Assembly (NCBI GenBank): GCA_030620095.1
Contig: JAUTXW010001314.1
Span: 2,702,001 to 2,766,000, forward strand
Length of the DNA: 64,000 bases
Reading direction: 5' to 3'
Source: Kuschelorhynchus macadamiae
Lineage: Eukaryota; Arthropoda; Insecta; Coleoptera; Curculionidae
Position numbers and translations under genes: made by a program. Shown piece by piece: positions 11,913-24,479 of the stretch (its first letter is position 1; each line of letters begins with the position of its first letter). The notes beneath the pieces are model-generated. The model made no database searches and was not told the DNA's origin. It worked only from the letters and a program-made list of their open reading frames with translations.

Positions 11913-13499
11913 TTGTTCAGTAAATAACTATTTTAAAAGCCAGAGACCATCATTCAAAAATGTATGACATGTTTTTTACTTTTTTTTCATTGTTACAAGT
12001 GCTGAACGTTTTTTGTTTTTTCTTAAAAATTTTACATTTTTTTGAGAATTTTAATTATCTCTCACTGTCAAAATCGGACTTTTTCTATCACAGTTTAACT
12101 GACCATCTTCTTATTCGTTATATTCGTCATCATGTGCTGTATATGTAGAAAGAAGAACCTCTAAACTGTCTGAGAATTGATTACGAGGAGAAAGCTTCAG
12201 CAGCTACCGCATATGTTGCAACCGTAGGCTTCACCTTTCAAATTTTTGAATTATTATAAGTTTGGTCCCGTGACTCACTTACAATTTTCAGGTTTTGATT
12301 TTGACAGGAGATCGTAATGGGAGAAAAGTTTTATCCCAATTACTATCGTATTTAAGAAAAAAATCATGAGGACCATTCCTGTTTAGGATATTCTCACCAT
12401 TATTTTGTACATTTACATATTGGTTCTCTCTGAAATATTTTGGCATACATTGGCAGAATTTTGCAACACTGCCTAGCAATATAAACCTTGGCTAGTTCAA
12501 AAGAGCCCTTAAGAGGTACAATTAAAAAATATTGTCCTGCTCACTAATTTTCCTGAAGTTGAAATTAAATAATGCCTATAGGCTATAGTAAGCATAGCCA
12601 ATACAGAACTGTCAAACTATTTTTAGAGTTTTTTTTTAGGTGGGGGGTAAGTTCCCGCAAAAACCGATTAGAAATTAATCACATCAACTGCTCGATGTTG
12701 CCATAAGCGATTTTAGGTCTTCTGCAATTTAAAAATTATTCTTGAAAGAGACTGTCAGGTAATAGAGTAAAACCGATAAATAAACGAATTTAACCAGCCT
12801 ATTGGATACATTGGGTCGCGGACTAACAACTGGGCGTTGAGCTACGAGGAAATTTCGCGGTGGCTCTCAGCTATACAGAAAACAACACAAAGTTGGGATC
12901 TATTTAGTGGTATTTTATTCTAGGTTAGAACATACTATATCTATCATAACGACCTATCGGTTTGAATTTATATAATGATCAATTTTACTCAAAAATTGAG
13001 AAATTCAATAGATCAATACGGGATCTGGCGACATTCCTACTGGTGTAGGACTCACAAGCATTACAAAGAGCATAATTTTTTGTTTATATTTGTTCGAACT
13101 GTTGCTGTGCAAAAAGGTTTAGGTTTCGTGCTACTGATGGAGGGCACATTGCACTTTAACTTATTCAGGAGCCAGAGACAAATCCAGGGTATTACTACAT
13201 AGTTGGTGTAAGAATGACAGCGTCACAGCGCATTGTAGCTTCTACGATTCTCAAGAGAGAGGAAGTTAAAGCCATTCAGGAATATTTTGTTGACCATACC
13301 TCCATTAAGATACACACCATCTATTTCATAACTGAGCATTGAGCAATTTCAATAATTTGCGCTGGATACCCTTCGGTTTATTTGTGTTTACAGCTTCCAT
13401 GGGTGACTATACTAAACTGAAATATGAAGAGAGTTGTAAGGCATCAGATATTATTAAACTGCTTTGCATATCTCATAATGAAACCAAGTATTTTAAGAG
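11913..13499. other. Unassigned intergenic DNA
   Basis: No recognisable gene. There are short open frames such as 12975-13202, with no domain-like text and no splice context. A slightly GC-richer patch at 12790-12890 has no continuous frame. Confidence 0.5.
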
Positions 13500-13790
13500 A
13501 GGACTGAATAAGTGAAGGTGTCAATAGTCCACCCGCCATCCTTTTTACTCTAGTAAAGATCACTGATAAAAATGATGATACATAGTGGCAACGTTGCTGC
13601 CCTGTGAAGCATCACTGGTAGCTTTTCAGTACTTATTTTAGTTACAAATTCGTTTTCCAAGTAAGTTTTTGATCGAAAATGACACCTAGAAAGTTCATAT
13701 TATCGGTAATTTAGATAGATTTGTTTCTGATTTTTATAAAAGGAATAAACACAACCACTTGGCGTTTTGTAGGAAGCCTCAAGTACAGTT
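13500..13790 (-). pseudogene. Non-LTR reverse transcriptase fragment
   Basis: Minus-strand translation gives MNFLGVIFDQKLTWKTNL, the hallmark segment after the catalytic YADD of jockey/CR1-type reverse transcriptases. Upstream text (KWLCLFLL, SETNLSKLPII) fits the LN..KT region. Stops and frameshifts are frequent. Only about 90 codons of a protein normally several hundred residues long remain. Confidence 0.55.
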
Positions 13791-13832
13791 ATATGGCTGT
13801 TTTAATTATTAGTCCATTATCCTCACACCCAG

Positions 13833-15107
13833 ACTTGTCGGTAATTGAAAGACGCTGTCAAATACTTTTTAGTAATTCCATGACTGTAATTGAAATACTT
13901 TTTAAAGTAAAGTGGTGGTAATTAAATTTTAGATTAAATAAAATACTTTTACAGTAACTCAATTACTTTTGAGTAATTTAATTACTTTCGCAGTAATTAA
14001 CTACTTTTCCCAAGCAATTCATCTACTTTCAACATCCAAGCACATTATATTTTAACTGGAAACTAAAATCAATAAAGGCTTCGCAATAGATCAAAAGAAT
14101 GTTATAGAGTTCCGAATTGTATTGTCAGATGAAATATGCTTGGTTTGGGTAGAATCGGTTAGTTATATTTTTCTTACGCATGAAATATGAGGAAATTTAC
14201 TTGAAAGTAGTAAAAGCCAAATTAAAAACATTTACATCCATTACATCCTTATTCTATGAAGATGTTGAAATTTAACCAGGTTTAACTTGATCGTTATAAG
14301 TTTAAGAGACATGTGCAATGGATCACATAAAATATGACATTGTTATAAGCAAAAAATAACTGGAGAACTAAAATTTTTTATTGGCTTTGAAAGTATCAGA
14401 TCATTGTCTAACTATAAACCTTTTCACTGGATCCAGAAGTTAACTTTTTCATTTAAAAATAAGTTTTCTTAAATTTAAAAGACAAAAGAAAAGTGTTAAT
14501 ATATTAAAACATTTAAAAACCATGGTTTCATATAGTGAAGTAAAAAATAAAATTTAATAGATATATAAATTTATGACAATAAATTTTGTGTCACAGGCAG
14601 ATACATTTATTGTATGAAAAAAGCGTAAGGTACCAGTGTAGCGGAACATAATGCAGGCAAGTTCATTTTACTAGTGCCCCACGCATTTTTCGTATAATAA
14701 ATTTTTATATCTCTACTTAATTGAATAAATGTATAGACAGAGAGCAAGATTAGCTTTTTTTAATCTAAATATTAATAACTTAACGATTTAGTGGCGTCTC
14801 AGTAGTTAAATTAGTTTGACAGTAGTTCAATTGAGAGATTACAAGTAATTGTACTGGTTAGAAGTAATTGATCTACTTTTGAGTACTCGAATAACTTCCA
14901 AAATAATTACATTGAAATTAGTTAATTACTTTACAGTAATTGAATTACGGTAATTGCATCAGAAATGAAATACTTTTCAAAGTAGTAATTGTAAGTAAGT
15001 AATTGAACTACTTTTTTTGGAATAATATAAACTGGTATTTTCATTTTTAACTACCTTTGAGAGTAATAGTAACTTTTTGAACGTAGGTAATTGCAACAGA
15101 TCTGCTT
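13833..15107. mobile_element. Non-autonomous hAT-like element (1275 bp)
   Basis: A perfect 8-bp duplication, ACACCCAG, flanks it (13825-13832 and 15108-15115). Both ends are packed with GTAATT, AATTAC and TACTTTT motifs in opposite orientation over about 200-280 bp, as in hAT elements with subterminal repeats. The terminal inverted repeats are degenerate. No transposase inside. Confidence 0.75.
14605..14702. repeat. 98-bp hairpin nested in the hAT-like element
   Basis: ATTTATTGTATGAAAAAAGC at the left pairs with the complement of GCATTTTTCGTATAATAAAT at the right. The arms are about 33 bp with a few mismatches. It is compact enough to be a tiny MITE or a foldback. Confidence 0.6.
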
Positions 15108-15112
15108 ACACC

Positions 15113-15160
15113 CAGTGGCACTTCCAGAACTTTGGTCTGGGGAGGGTAGTGTTTGTCAGG
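15113..15160 (+). repeat. Orphan hAT-type terminus
   Basis: CAGTGGCACTTCCAGAACTT followed by a G-rich stretch looks like a hAT left end. No matching right end is visible nearby. Confidence 0.35.
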
Positions 15161-15239
15161 GGTGGGGACACTCGTTTAGGCAAATTTTAAACAAAGGTTA
15201 GGAAATTAAAGAATTATTATTTGGCTGTATATTATTACA

Positions 15240-16950
15240 TTCTCAAATTTGGGCCGTCCCCATTTAAAATGTTGTTACCTGGAGTTTCCCATATTTCGGA
15301 TTATTAATAAAAATAATAAAAAACGTTGAGGATCCTTGTGGAACTCCAAGTTTGGTTTCACGGTTGTTTTATTGCAAAATTTAAGTGCGAATCCTATATC
15401 GTAAAACTAAATGGCGGCCTAATAAAATGTTAAAAAGGGCGATACATTTCTGTTTCTCGTAGTAAAATGTTTTTATGAAGGAAAATAATAAATAACATAA
15501 TTTTTTTTATAAACTATGTAAATGAAGTCGGTTAAAAACAAAAATGGAATATATGGAAGCATTGGTTTTATTTGGGTAGATATGGTAAGTAAATTAATGT
15601 ATATATTTACGGTAGATTTGGATTTGAAGGTCTTGACAAAACAAGCAATATATATGAAAAATGTATATTCAATCCAATTTAAACGACTGTAATGTATGTG
15701 AATAAAACAGATGTTTTATTAGAAACTTTAATTTGCTAAACGAAAGTTTTATTATGAAGTAAATTCCGGGTATTTCGGTAAAAAATAAATAAAGTCCTTT
15801 TAACAAAACTTTGCTTGTAATGAAATTATCCCTTTAAAAAAAAAAAGTGAAACATATTACAGTTTTTCTAAAATGTATAAATCAAGAAAAGAGAGGATTA
15901 ATTCTTAAAAAGAAGAAATTGAAACCACTACATACGTGTTTTTGTCTTCTTAGCCTTTTTCACTTAGTGCTATAACCAGGTTGAAAGATGTAAGAAACTT
16001 GGAGAAAAATCGTAGGAAACAAATATGGATTCACTGAAAGAAAGAACCCAGCAACACATTTGTAAATTCAATCAGAAAAGCCCATAATTTAGGTTCAGTA
16101 TCTAACGTTTCAACGGAGGTAACCTTAGCCACCTGCCGTGATAGATGTTGAGCTGTTCTTACCGAATTTACAAGTGTGTGGCTGGCCCTTACCAGTGAAT
16201 TCACATTTGTTTTCTTTGATTTTGCTCTAAGTTTCTTACATTTTATCAATTTGGTTACATCGCTAAGTAAGAAAGCTTAATATCATAGAAACACGTGTAT
16301 GGTTACCATATATGTTAGCAAAAAGCTTTTGCTTGAAAAATAATTCAGAATGACTATAAAAAGTTAGTCACGTGATTTATCTCACCTGTCAAATTTGACA
16401 TTTAAAAAAATTACAAAAAACTATCTTTTTATTTCCCTCGTAAAAGGGAAATATTATAATCGTAAAAAAGGACCTTCTGAGATTTTTTCTCAATTCCGTC
16501 GGTCGGTCTGTCTGTAAAATATTTCAAAATTCAGCTCGAAAAACTATTTAATAGACTGATTTCAAATTGTGGCATATACATGAACTAGTTAAACTGTGGC
16601 ACTAATTCAAGATGGCAGAACACAGTGGCTGCCAAATAAAATATTTCTAATCGGGAAAAAAAATCACCCTCCCAGGTTCTACATATTTTCGGGTTTTAGC
16701 GTCCAGAAAATATGTTTTATAAATTCCGTTGGTCAGTCTGTCGTCTGTCAGTTCGCGGCATAGCCTAAAAACTTCTTACCGCATTGACTCAAATTGTAGT
16801 CAAAAATTAAGTGTCATATGGGGATGATCTGTAACGTTTTGGTAAAAATCCAATATAGTAAAACAAAATGGCGGCCTAGTGAAATGTTAAAAAAATTATT
16901 ACTAAAAAACTGATTATCTAATTTATCTCAAATTAGGCATAAAAATAAAG
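15240..16950 (+). repeat. Copies of the ATGGCGG dispersed repeat
   Basis: Two blocks, 15240-15830 and 16430-16950, share phrases with the tandem array at 21645-22880: AAAATGGCGGCCTARTRAAATG, TTCCGTCGGTCGGTCTGTC, TCAAGATGGC, and the CCCTCGTAAAAGGGAAATAT / TTCCGGGTA end motif. Between them (15830-16430) I see nothing recognisable. Confidence 0.6.
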
Positions 16951-17434
16951 CAGGAATCAAAGTCAAACTCAAACTGAAAAAACTTTATCGTCGCAAGTAA
17001 AAGATATTCACAAAGCTTTACATTTTTACATATATTTACCTAGTTGACAAACAAAAAAAAATTAAATACAAATAAGGATAAAACTATAAATAATAATAAA
17101 AATAAAACTACAAACTGTCAGCACAGTGAAAATACATTAAATAATAGAGAAGAACAAGTCATTCGTCATCATCTAAAAGTGTAGAATAACATTAAAATAC
17201 TACATACTTAAAAGCAAATAATAGTCCATATAAGTATTTAGACAAACAAGAACATACGTGTACCACTAAAGACCTACTTCAAGTGGAGAGACAGAGAGCA
17301 CACCCTAATACAAGAGATGCAACTGAAAAATACTAAAATCTGTCATTGAAAAATTCAGATACCTAATAGTATGCTTTCTCAATTAGCACTCTTTTAACTT
17401 CCCTTCTGAATATTCTTTCTGACTAAGGGACCTT

Positions 17435-20006
17435 AAGGGGCGTGCGGTGAAATTTTAAGAAAGGGGAGCAATTTTTAGAAACTTACCTATTTGTAATGTA
17501 CTTCGATTCTTCGATCACTTTTTGCAAATTCTTCAATGACGTCATCATAAAAACGTCGATGCTCCGACATATTTTGGAGAAGTTTATTTTCAATGGACAA
17601 CAGCGATGTCTCTTCCGCCCCGTTGAATTTCTCACGAAATTTTTTATACGTTTAACTGATGAACTTGTGGCAGGTATTGTCAATACTAATTCGCACAATT
17701 TCGACACTTCGGTGTAGGCATCTTCCAGCTCCTTGTCTTTTAAAAATTGCATTAGTTCCTTAGCGTTATTTTTTGCGCTAATGCCATCAGTTTCGTAAAT
17801 CACTTTTAGTTCAGATCACAGTAACACTCGGTCGAAGAACTGGCCATAATGAAGAAGAAGAGATTTAAACGCATTTTCTGGAAAAGTTTTTCCTTTAAAT
17901 GCATCAAAATTGCAGAGCTCGAGGAATCTAAAATGATTTAATCCTTTAAATTTATAGTTTATTTGTTGCTGAGTTTGATCGATTATTTCATAAAAGAGGC
18001 GTCTGTATGATGTTTGAACATCTCCCACCTTGTCTGTTCGAAGACGCTTGGCTTGTGGCTCTACATCGTTTTCTCCCAAAATAGGTCAAAGTGGTCTCTT
18101 TTTTGGCTTAACATGGAGTTAAAATCATCCACTTTTTTTAGGCAAAAAAGCAATATCATTAATTTTAATTTGTAATATATTATTAAAAATATTGTCCGAG
18201 AATGAAAATATTTCTGAAAATATGTTCAAAACAGTCCAAAAACCCCCTCGAACTTTTTATTGCTTCTGAGTCCCACGTTTCATTATTCTCTATTATATTC
18301 TTAAATAGTTCAATCAGTGATTCACGATTTTCAGATACTGTTAACACAAGTCTTCCATTATAGTTCTACCTAGTAGGAGCTACTTTGGGCAATCGTTTGT
18401 GGACAATGGAGTCCAAAGCTTGTGTACGTTTTGTTGACTTGGAAAAAAAACAGCCATGCCACTTAAAGTAACGAAAAATATTTTACACTCTTTAATGGGT
18501 TTGATGGACTGGGATAAAATTATATTTAATTTATGAGCAAACCAATGTACAAACACAGTACTTAGGAAAGTTTCTCGAACTTTAGCTTGCAGACCTCCTA
18601 ATTGTCCTGCCGTCACTGCAGGTTCATCATAGCTTTGAGCAACTAATTTTTTCTCTCCATTAATTTCTTTAGTAACGTTATAAACTACGGTATATAATGC
18701 ATCTGCTGTACGATTTTCGGACACATTCTTAAAACATAAAAATCGCTCTTGAATACTTCCGTCTGTTTTAACGTAGCATATTACTATAGATAATTGGCTA
18801 AAATTAGTCATATCAGTGGTTTCGTCCAGAACAATAGCAATGAACCGCGCCTCGCCAATCTCCTGCTTAATTCTTTTTAGAATAATGGTTGCAACAGCGG
18901 AAATTAAATCATTTTATCATCATATTTAGTCATTAAATTGAGTAAATCTTGAAAATTTCCTATATTTGAAGAAACCCTTGTTTCGTCATGACCTCTAAAT
19001 CCCAATTCGTGCTGTCCGAGAAAACAAACAATATCGATAAGTCTTTTTAATATTTGCCTATTTTTATCGACTAGTTCATTGTGTTGGCGTGAACTAATTT
19101 CCAACTGTTTATTAAGGGCGTGTGCAATTCTGGTTTTGCCGAAGACTTTTTCTTTTATGACGGCCTGGAAATGCGCTTTGGACATAATATTTCTTTTTAC
19201 AGCTTTATGGAAATTGTTTAAATCGGAAAAACCAGTTTTATTTCAGAGACCTTTTTCATTTTCAAAAAGTAAACATGCCCAACAAAATAATTTACTTATA
19301 TTTTTACACCCGGTTAGCCATTTAAATTGTTCGTATTGTTTTTCCGGATAAAAATGTCTAATACAGTTTTTAATTTTGTGGTTAAATTTTTCATATGCGG
19401 TTTTGCCCTTCCTTTGGCAATTATTTGAAGCTTATCAACGAAGTTTAATGTCGAAAATGCTTTTATATTAAGACATACACCACACATTCACACACACTCT
19501 TCTTACTAAATTCTCTAACATTTTCAACGTTATTACCGACAGCCGAAGTTGACGGTATTTGCATATCCAAGTCCGTATTATTTTCTTCCATATCGCACCA
19601 TGCACGACGCGACGTACGTATCACACCACACACGAATAGCCGTTCAAACAAAGAACCTACTCCAACGATAGCTTCCGCCCCCACTTAAAGCAAGCGATTG
19701 AATTGCAAAAATTACAAACAGCCGGTAGAAAGTTCAATAACCTCTGACTCGAGTCACAGGAAATCAAGCCTACATGACTTGGCTGCAGAGAAGCTAGCGA
19801 CCCGCATAGGTTCTATTCGATTCTTTTGCTCGGTCGGAGTCAAGGCCACATTTATTATGGGCTTGATAATTAAGATAATATTTTAGCATTTTTAATATAA
19901 AATAAATTAATGGTTTCCTATTTCCAAAATTACATTTTAGAAGACGTTTTGTAATTTTTTTTGGGGAAGCACTGCTTCCCTTGCTTCCATGGATTGCACG
20001 CCCCTG
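17435..20006 (-). mobile_element. hAT element, copy 1 (2.57 kb)
   Basis: The ends are (A)AGGGGCGTGCGGTG at the left and the complement of CAGGGGCGTGCAATCC at the right. The expected first C is A in this copy. The flanking 8 bp are GGGACCTT and GTGACCTT (7 of 8 match). The internal sequence is closely similar to copy 2 at 33697-36339. It is inserted in the LINE described at 16957-21645. Confidence 0.85.
17483..19680 (-). pseudogene. ZMYM1-like hAT transposase, copy 1 (decayed)
   Basis: Minus-strand frames in order: an acidic N-terminus (MEENNTDLDMQIPSTS), a TTF-type zinc finger region at about 19230-19330, a DUF4371-like catalytic region containing LDETTDMTNFSQLSIV and the CF/WFAHKLNIILSQS segment, and the hAT dimerisation part ending KRIKNFVRNSTG. 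Several frameshifts and stops separate the pieces. From family knowledge it would catalyse cut-and-paste transposition in the nucleus; this copy cannot. Its lesions differ from copy 2. For example, a glutamine codon before the YEQFKW segment is CAA here but TAA in copy 2. Confidence 0.8.
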
Positions 20007-20201
20007 GTGACCTTTATATTTAATGGAAGGTGATTAAACAGTTTCCTTACCAAAGTAGTCGATGGTATAGGTAGCGTAACATTATGTGTTTGTCGAGTAC
20101 TGTAATTTCTTTCTTCAAATATACTGACTCGAGAATGAATAGGGATGGCAAGGTAAAAATCTTATTTGAAATAAAAAATGGTTTACATGAAACCCTTAAC
20201 C

Positions 20202-21460
20202 CTACCCTAACCTATACATATACCTGATGGCTCCCTTTTGTAAAATGAAAACACTACTAAAAAGTTGTCTTGAACACACTTCCCAAAAACATACTCCATA
20301 TCTAAGATGGGATTCTATCAATGCAAAGTAGCTATTTCTCGCAATACGTGGATCCAATTCCCTAGCTAAAATACCAAGGGAAAAACAATTGGAGGCTAAC
20401 TTAGAATTTAATTGTCTTATGTGGGTTTCAAATTTAAATTTACTATCTAGGTAAATAGCCAGGAATTTGTTCTCCGACAAGTTACTAACCACAATGCTCT
20501 CCGAATATACATAATTTATGTTGCACCTAAAGTTCATAATGCTAGTCTTCGAAATATTGAGTGTTAATTGATTTGCGTCACACCACTGTTTCACTAAAAT
20601 TATCTCGTTATTTAGGGTATCACTAAGACTAGCAGAACACTGCTTCAGCCATCTTACCATCATTAAGCCACATATACAATGTCTCCAAAAAGGCAAAAAT
20701 TGCGTCAGATGTTCCCTTTGATAATTGGAAGCCAAACTGTTCTGAATTAAAAATGCTGTGCCTGGCAAGGTATGAAATTACTCTCTTCTTAACAATTGTA
20801 GGGAGCAATGCTACTGGTCTGTAATTTGATGGGCTTTCCGCATCACCGCCCTTGAAAAATGGCAAAATTGTAGCAATCTTTAAGCAGGAAGGAAAAGTTC
20901 CAGAGCAAAATGATTCATTAATAACTTCCACCAATACTTGCAAAACTGACTCAGGTAATTTCAAAAATAATCTAATTGAAATTTCATCCCATCTTGCTGC
21001 TTTATTATTTCTAATTTCTGCCAAAAATATTCTTCAACTCGTAAATGTCTGTTGGAGCAAGAAAAAAAGAGTCTGTTACACCAGTATTTGTTTATGATTT
21101 AAAGTTGCATTGATTTTGGTAAACAAATTGTATACAATAGAGCAGTAAAATTTATTTAATTCATTACTTGATAATTTTGTATTTATGACTTTTGGCATAT
21201 TGTTTTTTCCCCTTAGTTCATTTACAATCTTCCAAGATTCTCGCTGTACATTACTGGAATTTCCAATCCTATCTTTGTAATATGAAGACTTAGCAAGTCT
21301 AAAAACCCTTCTATAAACTTTTCTATAATTGTTAAAATATGAAATAAAAAAGTGATTATGGAAATAAAACTTTCTAATGTAGTACAGGGAACGCATATTT
21401 TTAGAAGTCTATTTCCAGAATACATTTCGTAATCCATGGTTTCTTTATTTTTTTAACTAG
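20202..21460 (-). pseudogene. LINE reverse transcriptase (jockey/CR1-like), decayed
   Basis: Minus-strand segments: an upstream linker (RVFRLAKSSYYKDRI, SWKIVNELRGKNN), then reverse transcriptase motifs: KAARWDEISIRLFL, the LKIATILPFFKGGD strand and NYRPVALLPTIVKK, then HSIFNSEQFGFQ. After these an internal deletion removes the catalytic YADD block. The text resumes at NEIILVKQWCDANQLTLNIS and continues to KFKFETHIRQL. It is therefore catalytically dead. Confidence 0.85.
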
Positions 21461-21644
21461 CGACTTAACACTGACAAGGGATCAGGCGCAATCAAAACAT
21501 AGCTTCAATCCCTCCCGCTGCATAATTGCGAGAATTTGGCATAATTCTGTTTCGTATACAATCTACCCTTTTTTCTAAACCTTCTTATATTTTTAGTGGT
21601 TTTCATTTTAAATGTACATGATATTGCTTTGTGGTCTGACTGAC

Positions 21645-22880
21645 AACTGGTAAAATTTTGGTACGAATCCAAGATGTTGGAACAAAATGGCGGCCCAATA
21701 AAATATTTAAAAATTCAGAGCGAAAAAAGTAATTAATGGACTGATTTCAAACTGTGTGCCATAACTAATTGGGGTATAAAGATGAACTAGTAAAACTGGT
21801 ACTAATTCAAGATGGCGGCCAAATAAAATATTTGTAATTGTGAAAAAAATCGTCCTCTCAGGTTTTGTATATTTTCAGGTTTTAGCGTCCCTAGATGCCA
21901 AAAAATATGTTTTATTAATTCTGTCGGTCCGTCTGTCGGTTTTTCCGACATATGCATTCTTTAAAAGTACTCATCAGATTGGCTTTCAATTCTAGTCAAA
22001 ATGAAAGGTCATATGGGGATGACCTGGTAATTTTTTGGTAAAAATCCAATATGGCAAAACAAAATGGTGGCCTAGTGAAATGTTAAGATATCATTACTAA
22101 AAAATTGCTTATCTTATTTCTCTCAAATTTTCCACAGAAATCAAGTATTATGTAGGAATCAACTGATAAAAGTTTGGTACGAATGTGAGATGGCGGAACA
22201 AAATGGCGAATAAAAATAAAATATTTTAAAATTCAGTCTGAAAAAAATACTTAATGGACTGATTTCAAATTGTGTACCATAATTAATTGTGGTATAGAGA
22301 TGAAACTGTGGCACAAATTCAAGATGGCGGAACAAAATGGCGGTGGAACAAAATATTTTGTAATCCTGAAAAAAATCACCGTTTCAGGTTTTACATATTT
22401 TTAGGTTTTAGCGTCTCTAGATGCCAAAAATAATTCCGTCGGTCCGTCTGTAGCTTAAAAACTGCTCATCAGAGTGACGTTCAATTTAAGTCAAAAATTA
22501 ATGGTCATATAGATATACCCTGGTTGTATTTTGGTAAAAATCCAATATGCCGGAACAAGATGGCGGCCTAGCGAAACGTTAAAAAAATTATAAATATATT
22601 TTTTTAAAAATCAACGTAAAAAATCTTATTCAATTTACTTTAAATTTTGTAGAAAAATTAAATATGATATAAGGATAAAATGGTAGGAATTTTATATAAC
22701 GTAACACAATGGCCGTGTGTGCCAATGTTACAACTACTTATTGAATTTATTTGAAACTATGTCCAGAAATCAAGTGTGACATAGGTAGAAACTAATAAAA
22801 TATTGGTAGGAATATGATGGAAGCCCAACATAATCCTCCTTTATCATTTTTCAAAAGAAGTGGTTTTTGCATGTTTTTCT
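21645..22880 (+). repeat. Diverged tandem array, unit about 530 bp (ATGGCGG repeat)
   Basis: Unit starts share TTTGGTACGAATSYRAGATG (near 21655 and 22178). Weaker third and fourth starts are near 22680 and 22797. Each full unit carries, in order, AAGATGGCGG, a GTCGGTCCGTCTGT block, a TCATATGGGGATGAC-like block, CCAATATG, and GATGGCGGCCTAGYGAAAYG. Related blocks in either orientation occur at 15240, 16430, 28100, 37741 and 56510. No coding capacity seen. Confidence 0.65.
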
Positions 22881-24479
22881 TAGATAAATTAGGTGACTAA
22901 CTTTTTATTTTTATTTTACATTATTTTTAAGCAGAAACTTTCTGCAAAGTAAACTTCATAGTTTTGTATAATTATACTAATTCTGCCACTGACTGTGTTG
23001 TTTGTGTGTAGTGGAATTCGTCACGAGGGAAATTCCGGGTAAAGGCTAATTTACCGATGTTTATGAAAGCATAGGCGATTTTCAAATTAAATCCTATGTA
23101 TATATGTTGTCAATAATAACTTAACAAACGTCAATTTTTCCTTTTGTGGATTTTTTCGTTATTTACGACCTTATTTTTATCGCTACTGACGAACCTGTCG
23201 CCTTACTCGGGTTGCATTGTTTTTCTTTCCAAATATTACGGATACGAGGAATTCCACTCACGGGGAAAATTTTTTATCGGTTGTTTTATTGTAGCCGGTG
23301 TGAAAACGCGGCCCGCATCATCAGATTTCCCCACTCCTGGAAAATCTTTCACATCTTGAAAACGCTCTACGGATTGTCAGTTGGATTTTGGCGTTTGCTC
23401 CATTCTCGCATCCTGAACGGCCTTTTCTCTTGTAAATAAGCGCGAAAAGGGCACATTCGAAAGTTCATTTAGTGTCATGTAGAGTGTTTTGTGTTTATTT
23501 CGATAGTATTTACTTCCGTATAGGTATTTTATTATTTATTATAAGGTAGTTTATGAGCATGTTGTTAGTGACAAGACATTTAAAGATAATTGGTTTTTGT
23601 TGTAAACAATATTATTTTTGGCTAATATAATTTTATTATTAAACTAAATTTATTATAAAATTTATTCCAGTGCAAAATCATAACGAAAAAAAAATTAGTT
23701 AATAGGTACTAATTAAATATATATTATAAATTTTATTTTATATATTTCTTTACTTTTATATAATGGCATGTCAATTCTTATTTGCTTAACATTTTAATGC
23801 ATGGTAGTCCATATGTAATGGTACATGAAGCAACAGGGGATTACTGACATCAAAATATTTCGATTTAGCTGAACCGTCGTAATCCAATTGCTGATATTGA
23901 GAAAGGTATATGCTGTTAAACCAATAATTTTAATTTCGATTTTATTTAATATTTTTCCAATTTATTGGGTTTTTTAGGGCGAGAATTATTAATTTAATAT
24001 TTTATTGTAGCTGACAGGGGGCGCTACCTGCGATGCTATTTGCACTTTAAAAGTCTGTTCTGGGCAATTAACGGAATCCACGACTGTAAAATATGACAAC
24101 CCTTTATCTTCTATTTAAAAAACGGATACTAGTTAAAACTTGATAAGGTTAACCGTTTTTTAGATATTTGCTATGAAATCCAAAAATTACTGTCAAAATC
24201 ACGTTTGTGTAAGTAATTTTGTAAATGAAATATCTATAATTATGTGCTGGCATAGTTTGTCTTCTAATGAAGAAATGAGGAATAACAGATATGGCTTTGC
24301 ATGCTCAAGAGGGCTTCATTGGAAGTAACTCTTGTTCCAGTTATTTTAGAACATAACATAACACAAGGCAACACGATTTCAAATTATTCAAAAATCTTCA
24401 TGATGCTTGGGTGAACCCGGAGCACTGGAAGAGGCTCTGGTATTGGCAAATCTTGTTGAGAAAAATGAAAAACAATACA
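22881..24479. other. Intergenic DNA with a GC-richer patch
   Basis: 23027-23044 carries CGAGGGAAATTCCGGGTA, also seen near 15760 and 56850 as an end motif of the ATGGCGG repeat family. 23150-23440 is GC-richer and has open frames on the plus strand, but no domain I recognise. The rest is AT-rich. Confidence 0.4.

Larger units (their letters stand above)
16957..21645 (-). mobile_element. 5'-truncated LINE, interrupted by hAT copy 1
   Basis: Reading on the minus strand, the element starts at the end of an endonuclease domain (SDHKAISC, 21617-21640). It runs through reverse transcriptase to 20007, is split by the hAT at 17435-20006, and resumes in 17434-16957. Its 3' tail there is built of TTTGAGTTTGACTTTGAT after GCGACGATAAAG. 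The C-terminal text on either side of the hAT (SLFILESVYLKKEITVLDKH, then KG-PLSQKEYSEGKLKE) is what LINE C-termini look like. The near-identical 8-bp flanks of the hAT confirm insertion into this element. Confidence 0.75.

Noticed and set aside
23144..23439. Overlapping 71- and 97-codon frames in a GC-richer patch
   Set aside because: Two frames are open at once, neither looks like a known domain, and the segment shares end motifs with the ATGGCGG repeat.
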